Shown here piece by piece: positions 1-9,697 of a stretch of DNA of 64,000 nucleotides (its first letter is position 1; every line of letters starts with the position of its first letter). Under the pieces are notes generated by a model that saw only the letters and a program-made list of their open reading frames with translations, was not told where the DNA came from and did no database searches. A program made the translations under genes and the position numbers. The DNA is from Auanema rhodensis (Eukaryota; Nematoda; Chromadorea; Rhabditida; Rhabditidae), in contig OZ059900.1 of assembly GCA_964057225.1 (NCBI GenBank), positions 24,629,638 to 24,693,637 of the forward strand, given 5' to 3'.

Positions 1-22
1 TTTAATCAATATTAGCCATAAG

Positions 23-32
23 GGGCGTGCCC
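23..32. other. GC-rich dyad GGGC-GT-GCCC
   Basis: This is the only GC-rich stretch of the monomer. GGGC and GCCC are reverse complements with a two-base centre, and it is present in essentially all units. The 27T variant (four units at 11.6-13.3 kb) alters only the centre. The 22A variant (46916, 48968) lies just outside the dyad. Confidence 0.75.
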
Positions 33-212
33 TCAGAATATGCTAATTTCCTTAATTTTCTAACCCCTGTTTTTTTGTCGTGAAAGTGGAACTAGACGTT
101 GTACAAACAATTTTGAGCTAGGTTTTATTGACATTGCATGAGTTTGAACACATGAAATCGTAAGTCAAAACCTTGTTTACAGCGAAATTTCCAAAAACTG
201 GTTTTCCAGCAT

Positions 213-218
213 AATAAA
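213..218 (+). promoter_or_regulatory. AATAAA polyadenylation-type hexamer, once per monomer
   Basis: AATAAA occurs at monomer positions 213-218 on the + strand in practically every unit. On the minus strand the same hexamer appears (TTTATT at 124-129) only in 126T monomers. In AT-rich sequence this may be chance, but any + strand transcript would meet a potential cleavage signal every 342 bp. Confidence 0.35.
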
Positions 219-219
219 A

Positions 220-237
220 TATTTCTCATGAGAAATA
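220..237. other. 18-bp perfect palindrome in 231A monomers
   Basis: TATTTCTCATGAGAAATA reads identically on both strands. It is perfect only where monomer position 231 is A. The common 231G (CATGGG) puts a mismatch into the dyad. Perfect versions also occur in other left-domain monomers and, in the right domain, at 30152, 30836 and 59912. It could be a dimeric protein site or a short cruciform, but no function is shown. Confidence 0.9.
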
Positions 238-270
238 CTGTGTTTTTGTATTTTTCTAGTGTTCAGCATG

Positions 271-287
271 TAAAATGCTCCATTTTA
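271..287. other. Hairpin-capable inverted repeat (7-bp stem, 3-nt loop)
   Basis: TAAAATG and CATTTTA are reverse complements separated by CTC (CTT in most monomers). The stem is intact in nearly every monomer. The 280 C/T variant changes only the loop, while 282C (25706, 27416, 29126, 58544) breaks the stem. Functional meaning is unknown. Confidence 0.8.
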
Positions 288-304
288 GTATGTAACACGC
301 TGAA

Positions 305-321
305 ATTCGTTGCATTTGACG
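305..321 (+). other. Weak CENP-B-box-like segment
   Basis: ATTCGTTGCATTTGACG can be aligned to the mammalian CENP-B box pattern, in which TTCG, a central A and CGGG are the key bases. TTCG and the central A are present, but only one of the CGGG bases matches. The 306G variant destroys TTCG. This is suggestive at best, because such partial matches arise easily by chance. Confidence 0.25.
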
Positions 322-342
322 ACTCATATGAACAAAAATCGA

Positions 343-684
343 TTTAATCAATATTAGCCATAAGGGGCGTGCCCTCAGAATATGCTAATTTCCTTAATTT
401 TCTAACCCCTGTTTTTTTGTCGTGAAAGTGGAACTAGACGTTGTACGAACAATTTTGAGCTAGGTTTCATTGACATTGCATGAGTTTGAACACATGAAAT
501 CGTAAGTCAAAACCTTGTTTACAGCGAAATTTCCAAAAACTGGTTTTCCAGCATAATAAAATATTTCTCATGGGAAATACTGTGTTTTTGTATTTTTCTA
601 GTGTTCAGCATGTAAAATGCTTCATTTTAGTATGTAACACGCTGAAATTCGTTGCATTTGACGACTCATATGAACAAAAATCGA
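343..684 (+). repeat. Reference 342-bp monomer (close to array consensus)
   Basis: This unit serves as a reference for the array. In order it contains: an AT-rich start (1-20); a GC-rich patch with a short dyad (22-33); a seven-T run (70-76); GTACGAAC around 101-108; two TTGCAT motifs (134-139 and 310-315); AATAAA (213-218); a near-palindrome around TCATGGGA (220-237); a hairpin-capable segment (271-287); a TTCGTTGCA motif (306-314); and a ClaI-type ATCGAT at the junction with the next unit. It carries the common bases 105G, 115G, 126C, 231G, 280T and 321G. Its length is twice 171 and about two nucleosome repeats. No reading frame of useful length is conserved in it. Confidence 0.95.
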
Positions 685-1026
685 TTTAATCAATATTAGC
701 CATAAGGGGCGTGCCCTCAGAATATGCTAATTTCCTTAATTTTCTAACCCCTGTTTTTTTGTCGTGAAAGTGGAACTAGACGTTGTACGAACAATTTTAA
801 GCTAGGTTTCATTGACATTGCATGAGTTTGAACACATGAAATCGTAAGTCAAAACCTTGTTTACAGCGAAATTTCCAAAAACTGGTTTTCCAGCATAATA
901 AAATATTTCTCATGGGAAATACTGTGTTTTTGTATTTTTCTAGTGTTCAGCATGTAAAATGCTTCATTTTAGTATGTAACACGCTGAAATTCGTTGCATT
1001 TGACGACTCATATGAACAAAAATCGA

Positions 1027-1083
1027 TTTAATCAATATTCGTTGTTTTCGTTGCATTTGACTACTCATATGAACAAAAATCGA
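1027..1083 (+). repeat. 57-bp partial unit, copy 1
   Basis: It comprises the first 13 bp of a monomer, a 9-bp segment CGTTGTTTT that is not found at that place in full monomers, and the last 35 bp of a 321T monomer (308-342). It follows a 115A monomer and precedes a 321T monomer. Its limits could be shifted by up to 13 bp because the TTTAATCAATATT block is repeated on both sides. Confidence 0.93.
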
Positions 1084-2109
1084 TTTAATCAATATTAGCC
1101 ATAAGGGGCGTGCCCTCAGAATATGCTAATTTCCTTAATTTTCTAACCCCTGTTTTTTTGTCGTGAAAGTGGAACTAGACGTTGTACGAACAATTTTGAG
1201 CTAGGTTTCATTGACATTGCATGAGTTTGAACACATGAAATCGTAAGTCAAAACCTTGTTTACAGCGAAATTTCCAAAAACTGGTTTTCCAGCATAATAA
1301 AATATTTCTCATGGGAAATACTGTGTTTTTGTATTTTTCTAGTGTTCAGCATGTAAAATGCTTCATTTTAGTATGTAACACGCTGAAATTCGTTGCATTT
1401 GACTACTCATATGAACAAAAATCGATTTAATCAATATTAGCCATAAGGGGCGTGCCCTCAGAATATGCTAATTTCCTTAATTTTCTAACCCCTGTTTTTT
1501 TGTCGTGAAAGTGGAACTAGACGTTGTACAAACAATTTTGAGCTAGGTTTCATTGACATTGCATGAGTTTGAACACATGAAATCGTAAGTCAAAACCTTG
1601 TTTACAGCGAAATTTCCAAAAACTGGTTTTCCAGCATAATAAAATATTTCTCATGGGAAATACTGTGTTTTTGTACTTTTCTAGTGTTCAGCATGTAAAA
1701 TGCTTCATTTTAGTATGTAACACGCTGAAATTCGTTGCATTTGACGACTCATATGAACAAAAATCGATTAAATCAATATTAGCCATAAGGGGCGTGCCCT
1801 CAGAATATGCTAATTTCCTTAATTTTCTAACCCCTGTTTTTTTGTCGTGAAAGTGGAACTAGACGTTGTACAAACAATTTTGAGCTAGGTTTCATTGACA
1901 TTGCATGAGTTTGAACACATGAAATCGTAAGTCAAAACCTTGTTTACAGCGAAATTTCCAAAAACTGGTTTTCCAGCATAATAAAATATTTCTCATGGGA
2001 AATACTGTGTTTTTGTATTTTTCTAGTGTTCAGCATGTAAAATGCTTCATTTTAGTATGTAACACGCTGAAATTCGTTGCATTTGACTACTCATATGAAC
2101 AAAAATCGA

Positions 2110-4218
2110 TTTAATCAATATTAGCCATAAGGGGCGTGCCCTCAGAATATGCTAATTTCCTTAATTTTCTAACCCCTGTTTTTTTGTCGTGAAAGTGGAA
2201 CTAGACGTTGTACAAACAATTTTGAGCTAGGTTTTATTGACATTGCATGAGTTTGAACACATGAAATCGTAAGTCAAAACCTTGTTTACAGCGAAATTTC
2301 CAAAAACTGGTTTTCCAGCATAATAAAATATTTCTCATGAGAAATACTGTGTTTTTGTATTTTTCTAGTGTTCAGCATGTAAAATGCTCCATTTTAGTAT
2401 GTAACACGCTGAAATTCGTTGCATTTGACGACTCATATGAACAAAAATCGATTTAATCAATATTAGCCATAAGGGGCGTGCCCTCAGAATATGCTAATTT
2501 CCTTAATTTTCTAACCCCTGTTTTTTTGTCGTGAAAGTGGAACTAGACGTTGTACGAACAATTTTGAGCTAGGTTTCATTGACATTGCATGAGTTTGAAC
2601 ACATGAAATCGTAAGTCAAAACCTTGTTTACAGCGAAATTTCCAAAAACTGGTTTTCCAGCATAATAAAATATTTCTCATGGGAAATACTGTGTTTTTGT
2701 ATTTTTCTAGTGTTCAGCATGTAAAATGCTTCATTTTAGTATGTAACACGCTGAAATTCGTTGCATTTGACGACTCATATGAACAAAAATCGATTTAATC
2801 AATATTAGCCATAAGGGGCGTGCCCTCAGAATATGCTAATTTCCTTAATTTTCTAACCCCTGTTTTTTTGTCGTGAAAGTGGAACTAGACGTTGTACGAA
2901 CAATTTTAAGCTAGGTTTCATTGACATTGCATGAGTTTGAACACATGAAATCGTAAGTCAAAACCTTGTTTACAGCGAAATTTCCAAAAACTGGTTTTCC
3001 AGCATAATAAAATATTTCTCATGGGAAATACTGTGTTTTTGTATTTTTCTAGTGTTCAGCATGTAAAATGCTTCATTTTAGTATGTAACACGCTGAAATT
3101 CGTTGCATTTGACGACTCATATGAACAAAAATCGATTTAATCAATATTCGTTGTTTTCGTTGCATTTGACTACTCATATGAACAAAAATCGATTTAATCA
3201 ATATTAGCCATAAGGGGCGTGCCCTCAGAATATGCTAATTTCCTTAATTTTCTAACCCCTGTTTTTTTGTCGTGAAAGTGGAACTAGACGTTGTACGAAC
3301 AATTTTGAGCTAGGTTTCATTGACATTGCATGAGTTTGAACACATGAAATCGTAAGTCAAAACCTTGTTTACAGCGAAATTTCCAAAAACTGGTTTTCCA
3401 GCATAATAAAATATTTCTCATGGGAAATACTGTGTTTTTGTATTTTTCTAGTGTTCAGCATGTAAAATGCTTCATTTTAGTATGTAACACGCTGAAATTC
3501 GTTGCATTTGACTACTCATATGAACAAAAATCGATTTAATCAATATTAGCCATAAGGGGCGTGCCCTCAGAATATGCTAATTTCCTTAATTTTCTAACCC
3601 CTGTTTTTTTGTCGTGAAAGTGGAACTAGACGTTGTACAAACAATTTTGAGCTAGGTTTCATTGACATTGCATGAGTTTGAACACATGAAATCGTAAGTC
3701 AAAACCTTGTTTACAGCGAAATTTCCAAAAACTGGTTTTCCAGCATAATAAAATATTTCTCATGGGAAATACTGTGTTTTTGTACTTTTCTAGTGTTCAG
3801 CATGTAAAATGCTTCATTTTAGTATGTAACACGCTGAAATTCGTTGCATTTGACGACTCATATGAACAAAAATCGATTAAATCAATATTAGCCATAAGGG
3901 GCGTGCCCTCAGAATATGCTAATTTCCTTAATTTTCTAACCCCTGTTTTTTTGTCGTGAAAGTGGAACTAGACGTTGTACAAACAATTTTGAGCTAGGTT
4001 TCATTGACATTGCATGAGTTTGAACACATGAAATCGTAAGTCAAAACCTTGTTTACAGCGAAATTTCCAAAAACTGGTTTTCCAGCATAATAAAATATTT
4101 CTCATGGGAAATACTGTGTTTTTGTATTTTTCTAGTGTTCAGCATGTAAAATGCTTCATTTTAGTATGTAACACGCTGAAATTCGTTGCATTTGACTACT
4201 CATATGAACAAAAATCGA
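2110..4218 (+). repeat. 2109-bp higher-order repeat, copy 2
   Basis: This copy repeats the same six-monomer-plus-57-bp order as 1-2109, with monomers at 2110, 2452, 2794, 3193, 3535 and 3877 and the partial unit at 3136-3192. I saw no difference from copy 1 at any diagnostic site, so the duplication is either very recent or an assembly artefact. The next unit (4219) begins like a third copy but already has 126C and 280T instead of 126T and 280C, so the strict 2109-bp periodicity stops here. Confidence 0.96.
3136..3192 (+). repeat. 57-bp partial unit, copy 2
   Basis: It has the same composition and flanks as copy 1, exactly 2109 bp downstream. Confidence 0.93.
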
Positions 4219-5244
4219 TTTAATCAATATTAGCCATAAGGGGCGTGCCCTCAGAATATGCTAATTTCCTTAATTTTCTAACCCCTGTTTTTTTGTCGTG
4301 AAAGTGGAACTAGACGTTGTACAAACAATTTTGAGCTAGGTTTCATTGACATTGCATGAGTTTGAACACATGAAATCGTAAGTCAAAACCTTGTTTACAG
4401 CGAAATTTCCAAAAACTGGTTTTCCAGCATAATAAAATATTTCTCATGAGAAATACTGTGTTTTTGTATTTTTCTAGTGTTCAGCATGTAAAATGCTTCA
4501 TTTTAGTATGTAACACGCTGAAATTCGTTGCATTTGACGACTCATATGAACAAAAATCGATTTAATCAATATTAGCCATAAGGGGCGTGCCCTCAGAATA
4601 TGCTAATTTCCTTAATTTTCTAACCCCTGATTTTTTGTCGTGAAAGTGGAACTAGACGTTGTACGAACAATTTTGAGCTAGGTTTCATTGACATTGCATG
4701 AGTTTGAACACATGAAATCGTAAGTCAAAACCTTGTTTACAGCGAAATTTCCAAAAACTGGTTTTCCAGCATAATAAAATATTTCTCATGGGAAATACTG
4801 TGTTTTTGTATTTTTCTAGTGTTCAGCATGTAAAATGCTCCATTTTAGTATGTAACACGCTGAAATTCGTTGCATTTGACGACTCATATGAACAAAAATC
4901 GATTTAATCAATATTAGCCATAAGGGGCGTGCCCTCAGAATATGCTAATTTCCTTAATTTTCTAACCCCTGTTTTTTTGTCGTGAAAGTGGAACTAGACG
5001 TTGTACGAACAATTTTAAGCTAGGTTTCATTGACATTGCATGAGTTTGAACACATGAAATCGTAAGTCAAAACCTTGTTTACAGCGAAATTTCCAAAAAC
5101 TGGTTTTCCAGCATAATAAAATATTTCTCATGGGAAATACTGTGTTTTTGTATTTTTCTAGTGTTCAGCATGTAAAATGCTTCATTTTAGTATGTAACAC
5201 GCTGAAATTCGTTGCATTTGACGACTCATATGAACAAAAATCGA

Positions 5245-5301
5245 TTTAATCAATATTCGTTGTTTTCGTTGCATTTGACTACTCATATGAACAAAAATCG
5301 A
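5245..5301 (+). repeat. 57-bp partial unit, copy 3
   Basis: It follows the 115A monomer at 4903 and precedes the 321T monomer at 5302. Confidence 0.93.
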
Positions 5302-6669
5302 TTTAATCAATATTAGCCATAAGGGGCGTGCCCTCAGAATATGCTAATTTCCTTAATTTTCTAACCCCTGTTTTTTTGTCGTGAAAGTGGAACTAGACGT
5401 TGTACGAACAATTTTGAGCTAGGTTTCATTGACATTGCATGAGTTTGAACACATGAAATCGTAAGTCAAAACCTTGTTTACAGCGAAATTTCCAAAAACT
5501 GGTTTTCCAGCATAATAAAATATTTCTCATGGGAAATACTGTGTTTTTGTATTTTTCTAGTGTTCAGCATGTAAAATGCTTCATTTTAGTATGTAACACG
5601 CTGAAATTCGTTGCATTTGACTACTCATATGAACAAAAATCGATTTAATCAATATTAGCCATAAGGGGCGTGCCCTCAGAATATGCTAATTTCCTTAATT
5701 TTCTAACCCCTGATTTTTTGTCGTGAAAGTGGAACTAGACGTTGTACGAACAATTTTGAGCTAGGTTTCATTGACATTGCATGAGTTTGAACACATGAAA
5801 TCGTAAGTCAAAACCTTGTTTACAGCGAAATTTCCAAAAACTGGTTTTCCAGCATAATAAAATATTTCTCATGGGAAATACTGTGTTTTTGTATTTTTCT
5901 AGTGTTCAGCATGTAAAATGCTTCATTTTAGTATGTAACACGCTGAAATTCGTTGCATTTGACGACTCATATGAACAAAAATCGATTTAATCAATATTAG
6001 CCATAAGGGGCGTGCCCTCAGAATATGCTAATTTCCTTAATTTTCTAACCCCTGATTTTTTGTCGTGAAAGTGGAACTAGACGTTGTACGAACAATTTTG
6101 AGCTAGGTTTCATTGACATTGCATGAGTTTGAACACATGAAATCGTAAGTCAAAACCTTGTTTACAGCGAAATTTCCAAAAACTGGTTTTCCAGCATAAT
6201 AAAATATTTCTCATGGGAAATACTGTGTTTTTGTATTTTTCTAGTGTTCAGCATGTAAAATGCTCCATTTTAGTATGTAACACGCTGAAATTCGTTGCAT
6301 TTGACGACTCATATGAACAAAAATCGATTTAATCAATATTAGCCATAAGGGGCGTGCCCTCAGAATATGCTAATTTCCTTAATTTTCTAACCCCTGTTTT
6401 TTTGTCGTGAAAGTGGAACTAGACGTTGTACGAACAATTTTAAGCTAGGTTTCATTGACATTGCATGAGTTTGAACACATGAAATCGTAAGTCAAAACCT
6501 TGTTTACAGCGAAATTTCCAAAAACTGGTTTTCCAGCATAATAAAATATTTCTCATGGGAAATACTGTGTTTTTGTATTTTTCTAGTGTTCAGCATGTAA
6601 AATGCTTCATTTTAGTATGTAACACGCTGAAATTCGTTGCATTTGACGACTCATATGAACAAAAATCGA

Positions 6670-6726
6670 TTTAATCAATATTCGTTGTTTTCGTTGCATT
6701 TGACTACTCATATGAACAAAAATCGA
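6670..6726 (+). repeat. 57-bp partial unit, copy 4
   Basis: It follows the 115A monomer at 6328. This is the unit that is absent from the corresponding place in block B copy 2 (after 17825). Confidence 0.93.
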
Positions 6727-7410
6727 TTTAATCAATATTAGCCATAAGGGGCGTGCCCTCAGAATATGCTAATTTCCTTAATTTTCTAACCCCTGTTTTT
6801 TTGTCGTGAAAGTGGAACTAGACGTTGTACGAACAATTTTGAGCTAGGTTTCATTGACATTGCATGAGTTTGAACACATGAAATCGTAAGTCAAAACCTT
6901 GTTTACAGCGAAATTTCCAAAAACTGGTTTTCCAGCATAATAAAATATTTCTCATGGGAAATACTGTGTTTTTGTATTTTTCTAGTGTTCAGCATGTAAA
7001 ATGCTTCATTTTAGTATGTAACACGCTGAAATTCGTTGCATTTGACTACTCATATGAACAAAAATCGATTTAATCAATATTAGCCATAAGGGGCGTGCCC
7101 TCAGAATATGCTAATTTCCTTAATTTTCTAACCCCTGTTTTTTTGTCGTGAAAGTGGAACTAGACGTTGTACAAACAATTTTGAGCTAGGTTTCATTGAC
7201 ATTGCATGAGTTTGAACACATGAAATCGTAAGTCAAAACCTTGTTTACAGCGAAATTTCCAAAAACTGGTTTTCCAGCATAATAAAATATTTCTCATGGG
7301 AAATACTGTGTTTTTGTACTTTTCTAGTGTTCAGCATGTAAAATGCTTCATTTTAGTATGTAACACGCTGAAATTCGTTGCATTTGACGACTCATATGAA
7401 CAAAAATCGA

Positions 7411-7752
7411 TTAAATCAATATTAGCCATAAGGGGCGTGCCCTCAGAATATGCTAATTTCCTTAATTTTCTAACCCCTGTTTTTTTGTCGTGAAAGTGGA
7501 ACTAGACGTTGTACAAACAATTTTGAGCTAGGTTTTATTGACATTGCATGAGTTTGAACACATGAAATCGTAAGTCAAAACCTTGTTTACAGAGAAATTT
7601 CCAAAAACTGGTTTTCCAGCATAATAAAATATTTCTCATGAGAAATACTGTGTTTTTGTATTTTTCTAGTGTTCAGCATGTAAAATGCTTCATTTTAGTA
7701 TGTAACACGCTGAAATTCGTGGCATTTGACGACTCATATGAACAAAAATCGA
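7411..7752 (+). repeat. Chimeric monomer: 3A head with 126T/183A/231A/311G body
   Basis: The unit begins with TTAAATCAAT (3A), the mark of the monomer that elsewhere follows the 251C monomer. Its body then carries 126T, 183A, 231A and 311G, the signature of a different class. At 10781-11464 and 18851-19534 these two signatures lie on two consecutive monomers. The simplest reading is an unequal crossover between site 3 and site 126 that removed exactly one monomer here. The 178-bp truncated unit follows, as it does at the other two loci. Confidence 0.85.
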
Positions 7753-7930
7753 TTTAATCAATATTAGCCATAAGGGGCGTGCCCTCAGAATATGCTAATT
7801 TCCTTAATTTTCTAACCCCTGTTTTTTTGTTTTTTGTATTTTTCTAGTGTTCAGCATGTAAAATGCTTCATTTTAGTATGTAACACGCTGAAATTCGTTG
7901 CATTTGACGACTCATATGAACAAAAATCGA
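7753..7930 (+). repeat. 178-bp truncated monomer, copy 1
   Basis: Monomer positions 1-78 are joined directly to 243-342, removing 164 bp. The junction lies in T-rich sequence (T-run, G, then six T before GTATTTTTC). The same breakpoint is seen in all six truncated copies, so they descend from one deletion. This copy follows the chimeric 183A monomer at 7411. Confidence 0.95.
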
Positions 7931-9697
7931 TTTAATCAATATTAGCCATAAGGGGCGTGCCCTCAGAATATGCTAATTTCCTTAATTTTCTAACCCCTGT
8001 TTTTTTGTCGTGAAAGTGGAACTAGACGTTGTACGAACAATTTTAAGCTAGGTTTCATTGACATTGCATGAGTTTGAACACATGAAATCGTAAGTCAAAA
8101 CCTTGTTTACAGCGAAATTTCCAAAAACTGGTTTTCCAGCATAATAAAATATTTCTCATGGGAAATACTGTGTTTTTGTATTTTTCTAGTGTTCAGCATG
8201 TAAAATGCTTCATTTTAGTATGTAACACGCTGAAATTCGTTGCATTTGACGACTCATATGAACAAAAATCGATTTAATCAATATTAGCCATAAGGGGCGT
8301 GCCCTCAGAATATGCTAATTTCCTTAATTTTCTAACCCCTGATTTTTTGTCGTGAAAGTGGAACTAGACGTTGTACGAACAATTTTGAGCTAGGTTTCAT
8401 TGACATTGCATGAGTTTGAACACATGAAATCGTAAGTCAAAACCTTGTTTACAGCGAAATTTCCAAAAACTGGTTTTCCAGCATAATAAAATATTTCTCA
8501 TGGGAAATACTGTGTTTTTGTATTTTTCTAGTGTTCAGCATGTAAAATGCTCCATTTTAGTATGTAACACGCTGAAATTCGTTGCATTTGACGACTCATA
8601 TGAACAAAAATCGATTTAATCAATATTAGCCATAAGGGGCGTGCCCTCAGAATATGCTAATTTCCTTAATTTTCTAACCCCTGTTTTTTTGTCGTGAAAG
8701 TGGAACTAGACGTTGTACGAACAATTTTAAGCTAGGTTTCATTGACATTGCATGAGTTTGAACACATGAAATCGTAAGTCAAAACCTTGTTTACAGCGAA
8801 ATTTCCAAAAACTGGTTTTCCAGCATAATAAAATATTTCTCATGGGAAATACTGTGTTTTTGTATTTTTCTAGTGTTCAGCATGTAAAATGCTTCATTTT
8901 AGTATGTAACACGCTGAAATTCGTTGCATTTGACGACTCATATGAACAAAAATCGATTTAATCAATATTCGTTGTTTTCGTTGCATTTGACTACTCATAT
9001 GAACAAAAATCGATTTAATCAATATTAGCCATAAGGGGCGTGCCCTCAGAATATGCTAATTTCCTTAATTTTCTAACCCCTGTTTTTTTGTCGTGAAAGT
9101 GGAACTAGACGTTGTACGAACAATTTTGAGCTAGGTTTCATTGACATTGCATGAGTTTGAACACATGAAATCGTAAGTCAAAACCTTGTTTACAGCGAAA
9201 TTTCCAAAAACTGGTTTTCCAGCATAATAAAATATTTCTCATGGGAAATACTGTGTTTTTGTATTTTTCTAGTGTTCAGCATGTAAAATGCTTCATTTTA
9301 GTATGTAACACGCTGAAATTCGTTGCATTTGACTACTCATATGAACAAAAATCGATTTAATCAATATTAGCCATAAGGGGCGTGCCCTCAGAATATGCTA
9401 ATTTCCTTAATTTTCTAACCCCTGTTTTTTTGTCGTGAAAGTGGAACTAGACGTTGTACAAACAATTTTGAGCTAGGTTTCATTGACATTGCATGAGTTT
9501 GAACACATGAAATCGTAAGTCAAAACCTTGTTTACAGCGAAATTTCCAAAAACTGGTTTTCCAGCATAATAAAATATTTCTCATGGGAAATACTGTGTTT
9601 TTGTACTTTTCTAGTGTTCAGCATGTAAAATGCTTCATTTTAGTATGTAACACGCTGAAATTCGTTGCATTTGACGACTCATATGAACAAAAATCGA
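7931..9697 (+). repeat. Mixed monomers with one 57-bp partial unit
   Basis: Monomers start at 7931 (115A, but with no 57-bp unit after it), 8273 (70A, 280C), 8615 (115A, followed by the 57-bp unit at 8957), 9014 (321T) and 9356 (105A, 251C). From 8273 onward the order matches the end of block B (5986-7410). The last 1083 bp (8615-9697) are the template for the duplicate that follows. Confidence 0.92.
8957..9013 (+). repeat. 57-bp partial unit, copy 5
   Basis: It follows the 115A monomer at 8615 and has the standard composition. Confidence 0.93.

Larger units (their letters stand above)
1..2109 (+). repeat. 2109-bp higher-order repeat, copy 1 (6 monomers + 57-bp partial unit)
   Basis: The unit consists of monomers at 1, 343 and 685, a 57-bp partial unit at 1027-1083, then monomers at 1084, 1426 and 1768. 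Each has its own signature. M1 has 105A, 126T, 231A and 280C. M2 is near consensus. M3 has 115A. M4 has 321T. M5 has 105A and 251C. M6 has 3A, 105A and 321T. The arithmetic is 6 x 342 + 57 = 2109, and the same signature order restarts at 2110. Position 1 is a cut made by the window, not an array boundary. Confidence 0.96.
4219..7410 (+). repeat. Block B, copy 1: nine monomers with two 57-bp partial units
   Basis: Monomers start at 4219 (105A, 126C, 231A, 280T), 4561 (70A, 280C), 4903 (115A), 5302 (321T), 5644 (70A, 280T), 5986 (70A, 280C), 6328 (115A), 6727 (321T) and 7069 (105A, 251C). The 57-bp units follow the 115A monomers, at 5245 and 6670. Internally, 4219-5643 and 5644-7068 are 1425-bp tandem units (four monomers plus 57 bp) that differ mainly in their first monomer. 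The whole order recurs at 15716-18850 with one 57-bp unit missing. Confidence 0.93.

Noticed and set aside
70-76. T-run as an RNA polymerase III or intrinsic terminator.
   Set aside because: There is no upstream polymerase III promoter box or stable GC stem before it, and AT-rich satellite sequence makes such runs common.
1653-1850. Open frame of 65 codons on the + strand spanning two monomers, repeated at 3762, 7296, 9583, 10666 and 18736.
   Set aside because: It exists only because base 3A in the following monomer changes an in-frame TAA to AAA. It starts at an arbitrary ATG (monomer position 228), runs through the satellite junction and is closed in all other monomers. It is a by-product of one variant, useful only as a marker of the 251C/3A pair.
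7753-7930. The 178-bp units as an independent second satellite family.
   Set aside because: They are exact internal deletions of the 342-bp monomer (positions 79-242 missing), not a separate sequence.
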